Source of the DNA: a virus
IMG/VR virus record: IMGVR_UViG_3300028189_000042
Coordinates: 1 to 30,515 of that record
Direction: 5' to 3' (one strand)
DNA: 30,515 nucleotides
The position numbers were made by a program, and so were the translations under genes. The notes beneath the pieces are model-generated. The model was given only the letters and a program-made list of their open reading frames with translations. It did not search any database and was not told where the DNA came from. Below, piece after piece: positions 14,699-23,900 of this stretch; within the stretch, counting starts at the first letter, position 1, and each line of letters begins with the position of its first letter.

Positions 14699-15636
14699 TG
14701 AGAAACTTTATAGGCAACAATGGTCTCATTTGGTTTGTTGGAGTCGTTGAAGATAGACACGACCCGATAGAACTCGGTCGCGTGCGAGTAAGAGCATTCG
14801 GTTGGCATACTGACGATAAAGCAAAGATCCCTACTGAGGAATTACCTTGGGCAATACCTATGTCTGGAATAGACTCTGCTTCTGTTAGTGGAGTAGGTAA
14901 GTCTCCAACTGGAATGGTAGAAGGAACTTGGGTGTTTGGATTCTTTATGGATGGGAAACGTGCTCAAGAACCTGCTGTTATAGGAACTATTGCTACCATG
15001 CCTTCCGAAAAAGCAGACGTAGTTAAAGGGTTTAACGATCCTAACGGTTTATATCCCAGATACACTGATGAGAGTGATGTAAACAAATTAGCACGTGGAC
15101 TCAAAGAACCGAAGCATATTTCCGATGAAATTAAAAACGACTTCTCTGAAATTAAAGAACCTGCTGAACCATTTGCTGCAAAGTATCCTTACAATCATGT
15201 TACAGAAACTGAGTCTGGTCATATTAAAGAATATGATGACACTGCTGGAAAGGAACGTATTAGGGAGTGGCATAAGACTGGAACGTTTTATGAGATACAT
15301 CCGGATGGAACTAAAGTAGAACACATTGTTAAAGACAATTATCAAATAATTGCTGGAAATAATGCTATCCACGTTAAAGGTAATGTAGATGTCTTCATTG
15401 ATGCAAATACTAATATAACTGTATCTGGAAACTTAACTGCATTAGTTAAAAAGAATGCCGACATTACTATCAATGAAAATTTGACTGCATTGGTAAACAA
15501 GGATGCTAAGATAACGGTTGATGGAAATACCACTCTTAAAGTCGGTAAGAATTTTGATGCAAGTATAGGTGGCACTTGTACGATGAAGAGTGGTGGTAAT
15601 ATGAAATTCACCGCACCTAAGATTGACATCAACTAA
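14698..15636 (+). CDS. 5: baseplate central spike gp5, without a lysozyme domain
   Basis: The 312-residue protein has an N-terminal OB-fold (about 8-100: WFVGVVEDRHDP, RVRVRAFGWHTDD, GTWVFGFFMDG, EPAVIGT), a linker with GLYPRY and DVNKLARG, the PYNHVTETESGHIKEYDDT motif of gp5/VgrG proteins (164-182), and a C-terminal beta-helix of short VxGN/VxKN repeats (about 208-312). T4 gp5 (575 residues) carries a lysozyme between OB-fold and helix; no such domain is present, so this spike is a pure piercing needle. The start overlaps the 62-residue gene, and the end overlaps the PAAR gene. The helix repeats show as imperfect DNA repeats, for example around 15430-15510. Confidence 0.87.
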   Translation: MRNFIGNNGLIWFVGVVEDRHDPIELGRVRVRAFGWHTDDKAKIPTEELPWAIPMSGIDSASVSGVGKSPTGMVEGTWVFGFFMDGKRAQEPAVIGTIATMPSEKADVVKGFNDPNGLYPRYTDESDVNKLARGLKEPKHISDEIKNDFSEIKEPAEPFAAKYPYNHVTETESGHIKEYDDTAGKERIREWHKTGTFYEIHPDGTKVEHIVKDNYQIIAGNNAIHVKGNVDVFIDANTNITVSGNLTALVKKNADITINENLTALVNKDAKITVDGNTTLKVGKNFDASIGGTCTMKSGGNMKFTAPKIDIN

Positions 15637-15935
15637 TGCCTGCTGCAAGTAGACAAGGTGACTCATTAAGTACAGGACATGGTTGTACTGGAGTTACTAC
15701 GTTGGCAACTCCGGGACAAGGTACTGTTTTTATTAATGGTATATTGGCAGCACGAGTGGGAGATTCAACCGTATCTCATACGATTGCTCCACCATTATGC
15801 CCTTCTCACGTTGCAGCAGTTAATGCAGGATCTGGTTCAGTTTTTATAGTTGGACCTGCTGCAGCGAGAGTAGGAGATTCTACTGATGCTGGCGCAATGA
15901 TCAGTGGTTCAAGTAATGTGTTCATCGGTGGATAA
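15636..15935 (+). CDS. PAAR-domain spike tip (gp5.4-like)
   Basis: A 99-residue PAAR protein with two AARVGD motifs (38-43 and 76-81), glycine-rich turns (FINGILAARVG, FIVGPAAARVG) and a candidate zinc site of H15, H48, C55 and H58. In T4, gp5.4 caps the gp5 beta-helix and sharpens the spike. It directly follows gp5 with a TAATG overlap, and gp25 follows with its own late promoter. The length is near the T4 protein (97). Confidence 0.9.
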   Translation: MPAASRQGDSLSTGHGCTGVTTLATPGQGTVFINGILAARVGDSTVSHTIAPPLCPSHVAAVNAGSGSVFIVGPAAARVGDSTDAGAMISGSSNVFIGG

Positions 15936-15939
15936 TAGA

Positions 15940-15947
15940 TATAAATA
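15940..15947 (+). promoter_or_regulatory. T4-type late promoter at gp25
   Basis: A perfect TATAAATA stands five bases before the gp25 ATG (15953). In T4 numbering (-13 to -6) the +1 base is exactly the A of ATG. No Shine-Dalgarno sequence is visible, so the transcript would be leaderless. Confidence 0.65.
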
Positions 15948-15952
15948 ACAAT

Positions 15953-16354
15953 ATGCCAAACATAACCGCACGACAAGAAGAATACACCGATTTAGATTTA
16001 ATCTTTACGGTTAATCCTAATATCAAAGACGTACCCACTAAAAGGGGCGTTAACGCTGTAAGGCAAAGCGTGATGAATATACTCAATACCAATTGGGGTG
16101 AACGCCCATTCAAACCATACTTTGGTGCTAACTTGCGTTCATATCTTTTTGAGAATATGAATAACATTACAGCAGCTGCTATGTCGTCTGCAATTAGAAT
16201 GGCAATAACAAATTACGAACCACGTGTAAAAATTATTAATGTTAATATTAGAACAAAACCAGAAGACAATGCGGTTGATATAACATTAACAGTACAAATT
16301 ATTTCAACAACGGATATATTTGATATTTCAACATCATTAGAGAGACTACGATAA
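15953..16354 (+). CDS. 25: baseplate wedge subunit gp25
   Basis: The 133-residue protein belongs to the GPW/gp25 family. ARQEEYTDLDLIFTVNP, then GVNAVRQSVMNILNTNWGERPFKP and YFGANLRSYLFEN are typical, with the EPR core motif at 89-91 (NYEPRVKI) that anchors the gp6-gp25-gp7 bundle in T4. It is similar in length to T4 gp25 (132) and needs no lysozyme activity, despite the older annotation of the family. The stop overlaps gp6 (TAATG). Its own late promoter is unusual and gives a likely leaderless start. Confidence 0.93.
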   Translation: MPNITARQEEYTDLDLIFTVNPNIKDVPTKRGVNAVRQSVMNILNTNWGERPFKPYFGANLRSYLFENMNNITAAAMSSAIRMAITNYEPRVKIINVNIRTKPEDNAVDITLTVQIISTTDIFDISTSLERLR

Positions 16355-18198
16355 TGGCACAAGATAGAAGAATCAATGCAGCTGAATTAGACTTTGACAC
16401 ATTAAAGTCTAATTTAATAACATATATGAAGGAACAGCCTGGCGCGTTCCAAGACTATAATTTTGAAGGCTCCGCAATGAGTACGATGATTGATGTATTA
16501 TCATATATTACTCATATTAATGCTGTTAACGCTAACTTTGCGTTAAACGAAACATTCCTAGATACTGCACAGTTGAGAGAGAGTGTGGTATCTCATGCTA
16601 AGCTATTATCATATACACCAAGATCTGCTACGCCATCAAGGGCTGTTGTTGATATTGAATTGCTTGCACCATACGTTCCAAGTGGGTCATTAGCGATTGA
16701 TCGTGGTACTAAGTTTACAACTATTATTGATTCGGTTACGTATAACCTTATTGCTTCAGAAACATCAGATGCTATTGTAGCTGATATTAACGGCAAGTTT
16801 ATTTTTAACGATGTTAAATTAGAGCAAGGTACTACTGTAACTCGTCAATATATTTACGACGATAGTGGATTCGAAAAGTATGTTTTAAACAATCCTAATG
16901 TTAATACCGAATCGCTTATCGTAGAAGTATATGAATCAGCAACAAGCACTGATGCTGTCTCCTACGCTAAATCAGTAAATATTACTAACATCAATGGTCA
17001 ATCTGCGGTGTATTTTTTAGAAGAATCGAGAACTGGTTATTATGAAATCAGATTTGGTGATGGCATTATTGGTAAGAAACCATCACCTGGTAATATTATT
17101 AAATTATCTTATACGTCTTTAGATGAGGTGGATATTAATGGCGCTACGGTATTTTCATTAGCAGGTTCTATTGGTGGTAACACCGATGCTAATGTATCAA
17201 CTGTGTCATTAGCAGTTGGCGGTGCACCATTAGAATCATCTGAGTCGGTTAAGTTTAACGCGCCATTAGGATTCGTTGCTCAAAATAGAGCTGTAACACC
17301 TGATGACTATAAAGCTATTATTCAAAACTCATACGGCAATATCGAATCATTGACTGTGTGGGGTGGAGAAGATAATATTCCACCAGATTATGGTAAGGTA
17401 TATATTTCAATTAAGCCGTTAGATGGTGAGTCTTTATCTAAAGAAGATAAAGAAACAATTATAACAAAGTATCTTAAACCTAAGAATGTAGTATCAATAA
17501 CACCAATCTTAGTTGATGCTAAATATACCTACATTGATCTGGAAATCTTCTTTAAGTTTAATCCAAACGTTGCTAATGTAACTTCATCTAAATTAGCGGA
17601 AGGTATTAGAGATATTTTAACTAAATATAATAACACCAATCTTAAGATTTTTGGTGGTGTATTTAGATTCTCAAATCTTCTTAAAGAGATAGATGCTTCA
17701 AATATTGCTATTATATCAAACATTACTCGTATAACAATGCATAAGATATTTACTCCGTCATTAGGCGAAGACAAGTATTATAAGTTTGATTTTAACCAAT
17801 CAATAACTGAAAAGATCGGGCAAACAAACATCATTAAGTCAACACTATTCATGTATAGAGATTCCTTAGCATCTCTTCAAGACTATTATGACACTGAAGA
17901 AAATAAACATATTGTTCAAATTATATCTGATACTGGTAAAATATTAAATGCAAATGTTGGAGTAATTGACAAACACGCAGGTATTGTAGAACTAAACGGG
18001 TTTGCACCACAATCAATTCCAGGCATTGATATTGATTTTATTAAAATAATGACTAAACCTGCTTCATCAGATATATCACCAACGCGAAATGAATTATTAT
18101 CTATCGATGTTACCAATGCTATAATTACCGGTGAAGTTGATACAATGGCAACCGGCGGTACTTCAGCCGGTATTGATTATAACACGGTAAATAACTAA
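16354..18198 (+). CDS. 6: baseplate wedge subunit gp6 (baseplate J-like)
   Basis: The 614-residue protein is the gp6/gpJ family (T4 gp6 660 residues). The N-terminal helix has ELDFDTLKSNLITYMKEQPGA, a SAMSTMIDVLSYITHINAVNANF segment (about 42-64), and the J-like signature APLGFVAQNRAVTPDDYKAII (about 302-322) with LTVWGGEDNIPPDYGKVYIS. A C-terminal domain follows. In T4, gp6 dimers make the inner ring of the baseplate and join neighbouring wedges. Both junctions (with gp25 and with the next gene) are TAATG overlaps. Confidence 0.92.
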   Translation: MAQDRRINAAELDFDTLKSNLITYMKEQPGAFQDYNFEGSAMSTMIDVLSYITHINAVNANFALNETFLDTAQLRESVVSHAKLLSYTPRSATPSRAVVDIELLAPYVPSGSLAIDRGTKFTTIIDSVTYNLIASETSDAIVADINGKFIFNDVKLEQGTTVTRQYIYDDSGFEKYVLNNPNVNTESLIVEVYESATSTDAVSYAKSVNITNINGQSAVYFLEESRTGYYEIRFGDGIIGKKPSPGNIIKLSYTSLDEVDINGATVFSLAGSIGGNTDANVSTVSLAVGGAPLESSESVKFNAPLGFVAQNRAVTPDDYKAIIQNSYGNIESLTVWGGEDNIPPDYGKVYISIKPLDGESLSKEDKETIITKYLKPKNVVSITPILVDAKYTYIDLEIFFKFNPNVANVTSSKLAEGIRDILTKYNNTNLKIFGGVFRFSNLLKEIDASNIAIISNITRITMHKIFTPSLGEDKYYKFDFNQSITEKIGQTNIIKSTLFMYRDSLASLQDYYDTEENKHIVQIISDTGKILNANVGVIDKHAGIVELNGFAPQSIPGIDIDFIKIMTKPASSDISPTRNELLSIDVTNAIITGEVDTMATGGTSAGIDYNTVNN

Positions 18199-19550
18199 TG
18201 AGTTTTAATTTCTCATCATTTGTTAATGACTTAGTACCAGAACATATTAGTACTGAGTATCCAGAGTTAACAAATTTTATTACTGTTTATGCGTTGTATC
18301 TTGAAAAGATTAATAAATCAGGGTTCTACTTAAACCAATTAGACCATCAGCGTGATATTGATTTAATTGAAACTACTCTTCTTAATGAATTACAGAATGA
18401 GATCGGTACACCTATTCCAAGAACATTTGAAGCTGATCCTCATTTATTTTATAAACATCTTGTAGAGTTCTATAGAAGTAGAGGTACACCCGAATCTATT
18501 ACAGCATTCTTTAAATTAATTTATGATGAAGAGGTTGAGATATCATTCCCTAAAGATGAGATGATGATCCCATCAGATGGTAAGTGGCTTAACAGAAAGG
18601 AAGGTATTATAGCTGATAAGTCTAAGTACGCACCATCATTTACTTGGACCATTGCATCAGCATCATATATTATTTTTGAACCTGATGATAATACATTCAT
18701 GGCGCGGTTTGATGACGATGTAGTATTTATTAATGATGTATACACTGAAGCATATGTACAATCAGAGGAAGTAATGACTGGGGGAATGCATGATGATCAT
18801 ATGATGACCAAGCTTGTATTCGAATCTGAGTTACAGGTTGGTGATATAGTTCAAGTTTATAAGCGTGGTGTGTTTGACAATATTGATTCATTCATATCTG
18901 ATAACAGAATCATACAAGATTCACATTTTTGGCAGAAGTTCTCATACGTACTTAAAACTGGTAAAAATATTGATGAGTGGAAGAACGCATTTACACGATT
19001 GATTCATCCAGCCGGGTTCGTATTCTTTGGTGAGATTTTAATCTTTATTCAAGTGTTACTTGATGGGCAACCAAAGAATCAGCCAGGGTTTCAGCGTGAT
19101 GGATTACCGTTTGCAATTAATATCGAAGTGATTAAACGTGATATCAATTTAGATGCATTAACTACATTCGTTGAAAAATCTTACAATTGGCTTAAAGCAT
19201 CAAATAAGCTGTGGGCATACGATCACTTTGATAATCTTAAATTTAAAAACTACTGGCCAATACGTGAATATGCTAATATTACTTTTATAGATGTTATAAA
19301 TAAAAGTATAGGAACACACATTGGTTCAGCACATGGATTACAATTCATGGGTTGGGACGGCCCAGATGGATACACCGAAGCGGGGCATCCATTAAATACT
19401 GCAACACCTGGTAATCCAGTGTGGGGTGATATTTTAAGTCCAAGAATAAGTGGTGGTAGTTCATCTACTACAGGAACAAGCACAGTTTCAGGTGGTAGTT
19501 CATCTACTACAGGCAGTACTACATTATCAGGTGGTAGTTCATCACCATAA
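18198..19550 (+). CDS. gp7/gpI-like baseplate wedge protein with 13-residue C-terminal repeats
   Basis: The 450-residue protein starts FSSFVNDLVPEHISTEYPE, with HLVEFYRSRGTPESITAFF (about 89-108) and a metal-like EISFPKDEMMIPSDGKW strand. These are typical of the marine T4-like structural protein after gp6, which holds the P2 gpI / T4 gp7 place. T4 gp7 is much longer (1032), so this is the minimal wedge component at best; the assignment rests on gene order (W-J-I in P2, 25-6-7 in T4). The end (418-450) is a low-complexity SGGSSSTTG tail, encoded by 39-base repeats. A TATAAATA octamer lies at 19295-19302 inside the gene. Confidence 0.68.
   Translation: MSFNFSSFVNDLVPEHISTEYPELTNFITVYALYLEKINKSGFYLNQLDHQRDIDLIETTLLNELQNEIGTPIPRTFEADPHLFYKHLVEFYRSRGTPESITAFFKLIYDEEVEISFPKDEMMIPSDGKWLNRKEGIIADKSKYAPSFTWTIASASYIIFEPDDNTFMARFDDDVVFINDVYTEAYVQSEEVMTGGMHDDHMMTKLVFESELQVGDIVQVYKRGVFDNIDSFISDNRIIQDSHFWQKFSYVLKTGKNIDEWKNAFTRLIHPAGFVFFGEILIFIQVLLDGQPKNQPGFQRDGLPFAINIEVIKRDINLDALTTFVEKSYNWLKASNKLWAYDHFDNLKFKNYWPIREYANITFIDVINKSIGTHIGSAHGLQFMGWDGPDGYTEAGHPLNTATPGNPVWGDILSPRISGGSSSTTGTSTVSGGSSSTTGSTTLSGGSSSP
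19449..19547 (+). repeat. 39-bp tandem repeat coding the SGGSSSTTG tail
   Basis: The core GGTGGTAGTTCATC recurs at 19452, 19491 and 19530, exactly 39 bases (13 codons) apart; the first two copies are identical for 23 bases. The encoded unit is SGGSSSTTGTSTV, then SGGSSSTTGSTTL, then a partial SGGSSSP before the stop. In-frame period suggests unit gain and loss by slippage. Confidence 0.9.
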
Positions 19551-19566
19551 CAAGGAAATATAAACA

Positions 19567-20931
19567 ATGGCAGCAATAATTACACAAAATTTTAGATTAG
19601 ATACAACACAAAAGTTCGTATCCGGCCTAGGAAATACCACATATTATCTTGGGTTAGGTCGTCCTAATCCGTGGGCAGATGATACGGTTCCACCAATTCC
19701 TAATGAGAATGAGTATACTACTAATAATGCATGGGAAAATATGTATGCATTAAAGAAGTTAGAAGCGGATGATGCAATTTCAGCATGCCCTAGACATCTG
19801 TGGGTTTCTGGCAATAATTATAAATCATACGATGATCGTACCGTAGATCCAGAAGCTGGTGTACCTTATTATGTTATTACTAATAATAATCACGTGTACC
19901 TTTGTTTAAGAAACGGTCCGGGTAATTCTGTAAAATCTCCAGATGATACTGGTGCTGTTGGTGGTATTATCAACTACGAAGTTAATGATGGTTATATTTG
20001 GAAATACTTATATTCAGTATCTACATCTAATGGGTCAAAATTCTTAACAGAATCTTTTATCCCAGTATTAAAACTAGAAAGTAACCCTGGTGCTGGTGCA
20101 GAAACTGCATTGCAAACTCAATGGAGTATCCAAGAGAGTGCTGTTAACGGCGCAATATATAATGTTGTTATTGAAAACGGTGGCTCTGGCTTTACAACAA
20201 TCCCGACATTAACAGTTGAAGGCAATGGCACAGGTTGTGAGGTTGAATGTACAATTGATGTTGCTGGTTCAATTGATACTGTCAGGGTTAAAACAAACTT
20301 TGCAGGTCAAGATTATGGCCATGCAACAATTGTTATTTCTGGCGGCGGTGGTTCTGGTGCGGTAATAAGAGCTATCATCGGTCCAGATAATGGATTCGGA
20401 GCCGACCCTAGAGTTGATTTACGTGCTCACTATGCATGTCTTAATAAGAAATTCTCTGGTACAGAATCCGGTGCTATCGTAGCAGCTGATGACTTTAGAC
20501 AGATTCTATTAGTTAAAGAACCTATTGATCAAAGCACTGATGTCGTTGCATTAGCTAGTATGTATAATACAACACACACTATGATTACCGATCCAGGTCC
20601 TACATACACAGGCGCGTATAGCGCTGATGATATTATTAAAGGATCTAATAGCGGTGCATTAGGTAGAGTTGTTGAAGAAAAGGTTTATGATTCAACAGCT
20701 AACACTTGGTTAATTAGATATTTGCAAAATGAAGATACTGGTTATACACCATTTGAAAATTCTGAAGTGGTTAGAGCTGAAGCAGCTGCTAGTGGTGGAC
20801 AAGATATTGATTCTGTTTCATTACCAGAGGTTAAGCATGGTTCTGGTTCGATGGTATTTATTGAAAATAGAGAACCTGTTAATCGTGGACCAGATCAAAT
20901 AGAAACAATTAGATTAGTAATTGAATTTTAA
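19567..20931 (+). CDS. 8: baseplate wedge subunit gp8 with an inserted beta domain
   Basis: The 454-residue protein matches gp8 of T4-like phages (334 residues in T4): KFVSGLGNTTYYLGLGRPNPWADD (about 17-40), DGYIWKYLYS (141-150), DPRVDLRAHYACLNKKFSG (about 280-298), DDFRQILLVKEP and a C-terminal YIENREPVNRGPDQIETIRLVIEF pattern. The extra length is mostly a glycine-rich beta insertion at about 198-270 (IYNVVIENGGSGFTTIP, then GGGGSGAVIRAIIG), similar to the GSGYT-type repeats found in phage fibres. gp8 forms part of the T4 wedge and anchors gp10. The start has AAGGAAA (19553-19559) upstream. Confidence 0.85.
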   Translation: MAAIITQNFRLDTTQKFVSGLGNTTYYLGLGRPNPWADDTVPPIPNENEYTTNNAWENMYALKKLEADDAISACPRHLWVSGNNYKSYDDRTVDPEAGVPYYVITNNNHVYLCLRNGPGNSVKSPDDTGAVGGIINYEVNDGYIWKYLYSVSTSNGSKFLTESFIPVLKLESNPGAGAETALQTQWSIQESAVNGAIYNVVIENGGSGFTTIPTLTVEGNGTGCEVECTIDVAGSIDTVRVKTNFAGQDYGHATIVISGGGGSGAVIRAIIGPDNGFGADPRVDLRAHYACLNKKFSGTESGAIVAADDFRQILLVKEPIDQSTDVVALASMYNTTHTMITDPGPTYTGAYSADDIIKGSNSGALGRVVEEKVYDSTANTWLIRYLQNEDTGYTPFENSEVVRAEAAASGGQDIDSVSLPEVKHGSGSMVFIENREPVNRGPDQIETIRLVIEF

Positions 20932-20940
20932 GGAATAAAA

Positions 20941-23900
20941 ATGGCAGTTAAATTTAATATTGAACCGTATTGGGATGATTTCGAAAAGCCTACTAGTATT
21001 GATGGGCTATCGCCAAAGGAAAAGTATAATAGAATCCTGTTTAGACCAGGACATGCATTACAAGCCAGAGAGCTTACTCAAATGCAATCAATCTTGTCAA
21101 ATCAGATTGCCGGTATTTCAGATAACGTATTTAAAGATGGTGCTATGGTTATCCCTGGCCACGTATCTATTTACAATAAGATTGATTATATTAAATTGGA
21201 TACTACGTCAGCATCTAATGCGGCTGAGCTTGTAGGTAAAACATTTACAAACGCTGCTGGTGATATTAGAGCTAAGGTTGTATATGCCGCAGAAGCTGAA
21301 GGCGCTGATCCTATAACGATCTTTGTTAACTACACATCTGGTTCGTCCAAGTTTGTTGCTGGATCATTAATAGCAGAAGTGGGTGGTCTTATATCAGCGG
21401 TGGTTGATGGTGGTTTAACTCATATTGGTTACGGTTCACTTATCTCTATTGACGATGGTATATATTATATTAAGAAGAATTTCGTTATTGTTAAGAGCGA
21501 AACTATCATACTTGACAAATACAATTCAGAAATTACTACAGATGTGGGTCTTAAAATCACCGAAGCTATTGTTGGTGCAGCAGAAGATATATCATTAAAT
21601 GATAATGCACAAGAGACTCCTAATGAGTCTGCACCAGGTGCTCATAGATATTCTATTAAGACCAACCTTATTAAACAAGCGATCAATTCTTCAACAGGTA
21701 ATTTTGTATTACTTGTACGACTTGAAAATGGTGTTATTACTAAACATGTAAGAACAACCGACTACTCAATCATTGAAGACACGATGGCGAGAAGAACCTT
21801 TGATGAGAGTGGTAACTATACGGTTAACCCATTCGCATCTTATGTTAAAGATCACACCACAGAATTAACTAAACTAACCTTAGCAATTGGTCCTTCAAAG
21901 GCTTATGTACGTGGTTATGAGATTGAAACTTTAGGTACTACATCACTTAACTTCAATAAAGCACAAGACACTGCATTATATACATCATCATTTACCTCTC
22001 TTCCATTATCAAACTATATTGATTTAACTAGTGTTACTGGTATTCCAGACATTACTGATTTTAGTGAAGTTGATTTAAAGACTTCTGGTGGAATAACTGT
22101 GGGTACATTAAGAGTACGCTCATTTGAAAATATGGGGTCAGGTACTTATAGGGTTCATGTGTTTGATCACCCTGCAGATATTTCAAGCATAGCAACACTT
22201 GAGTCGACTGGATTCTTTACAGGCACAGTATCTTCATACAACTTAGGATTAGATTCTCTTGTATATAAACTACCATTCTCACGGATTAAAACAGCCAACT
22301 CATTAGAAGACGGTGATCCTGGTTATGCAGATGGTTGGAATTACCGATATGAGACTAATAGAGATATGGGTACTGTTTCACCTGACGGATCTGGTGAAGT
22401 AACCTTCAATACAATAAGTAATGAAGGCTTCGAAGGATTTGATTCTTCTAATTGGATTTTAGAAGACGCTGATACAGGCACACTTATTAACTTAACATCG
22501 GGTATGATTAGTTTATCGGGAATGTCTGTAACTATATCAGGACTCGGTAGTTATTCTAATGTTAAGTTGATGGCTCCAGTATCTAGAACTGGTAACCATA
22601 AGACTAAAACATTACAAACCACAACTAAAACCGTATCTGGATTTACAACATCAACTACACTAGACCATTGTGATGGATTAAATTTAGTATCTGTGGTTGA
22701 AGACGGTATTGATGTTACTAATCATTTTGAATTTAATAATGGTCAAACAGCTACACATTATGGGCAAGCATCATTAAGTCTTAAAGCTACATCAACTTAT
22801 ACTGTGGTAAATGACATTGTTATTACATACAGATACTTTGATCATGTTGGCAGTGGAGACTTCTTTACAGTTGACTCATACCCAATTGGTATTGCATCTA
22901 ATCAAATAGCATATCAAGAAATTCCAGACTTTAATGGTAAAGAATTAAGAAGTTCTATCGACTTTAGACCTAGAATGAATGATGCAAACGGTGATCAGTT
23001 TACTGGCACGGGTGCTTCACTTTCTAATTGTCCAAGACCTAATACTACATTCCAAACAGATATTCAATACTACTTAGATCGTATTGATAAAGTATGGATT
23101 GATAAAGATGGTGAGTTTGGTGTTACTGAAGGCGTATCAAGTCTTGCACCACAAGAGCCATCTTCACCTAAAGATGCAATGGTATTATATCATTTATATA
23201 TCCCAGCATTTACTATGAATCCTGATGAGGTCACTATTCAATACATTGATAACAGACGTTATTCAATGAGAGATATTGGTGAATTAGAAAATCGTATTTC
23301 AACTTTAGAGTATTATACATCTCTATCGTTGCTAGAAAGAGAAGCCGATTCAAAACAAATTTTAGATGACGTAACAGCTATTCCAAGATTCAAGTCGGGA
23401 TTCTTAGTTGATTCATTTACTTCAACTATTGTAGGTAGAACTGCATCAGAAGAATATAGAGCAGGTATTAATCGTGATGAGAATTCGCTAAGACCTTTAT
23501 TCAATGAGAATAATACTCCATTAGTATTTGACACGGCTGCATCCGGTGCTGAGAAGCATGGCGATTTAGTATTATTACCTATCACCGAACATGTTGCTCT
23601 TATTGAACAAAGACAGTTCTCTGGTTCTATTAATGTTAATCCATTTAATGTATTTAACTGGAGTGGTACTGTTAAGTTAACACCTAGTTCAGATGAATGG
23701 AAAGATACTGATAGACGCCCTCAAGTTATTATTAATGAAGACGGTGTATTTGATGCAATGAAAACAATTGCTGATCAATCAATATCTACTGGTACTATAT
23801 GGAATTCATGGCAGACTAACTGGTCTGGTCGTTCATCTACATCGAGTAGACGTGGTAGACGTATTGATACTACCACAACAACTACAACGGGTCAGTCTCG

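Noticed and set aside
15953-16354. gp25 as a lysozyme
   Set aside because: Older family annotations use that name, but the protein is a structural wedge component and no glycosidase active site is visible.
19295-19302. Perfect TATAAATA inside the gp7/gpI-like gene
   Set aside because: It codes V-I-N-K in frame, and the next gene is 265 bases away; chance occurrence in AT-rich DNA is as likely as a promoter.
19449-19547. Regular repeats that might be a CRISPR array
   Set aside because: Period of 39 bases, in frame within a gene, and spacers are only diverged parts of the same unit.
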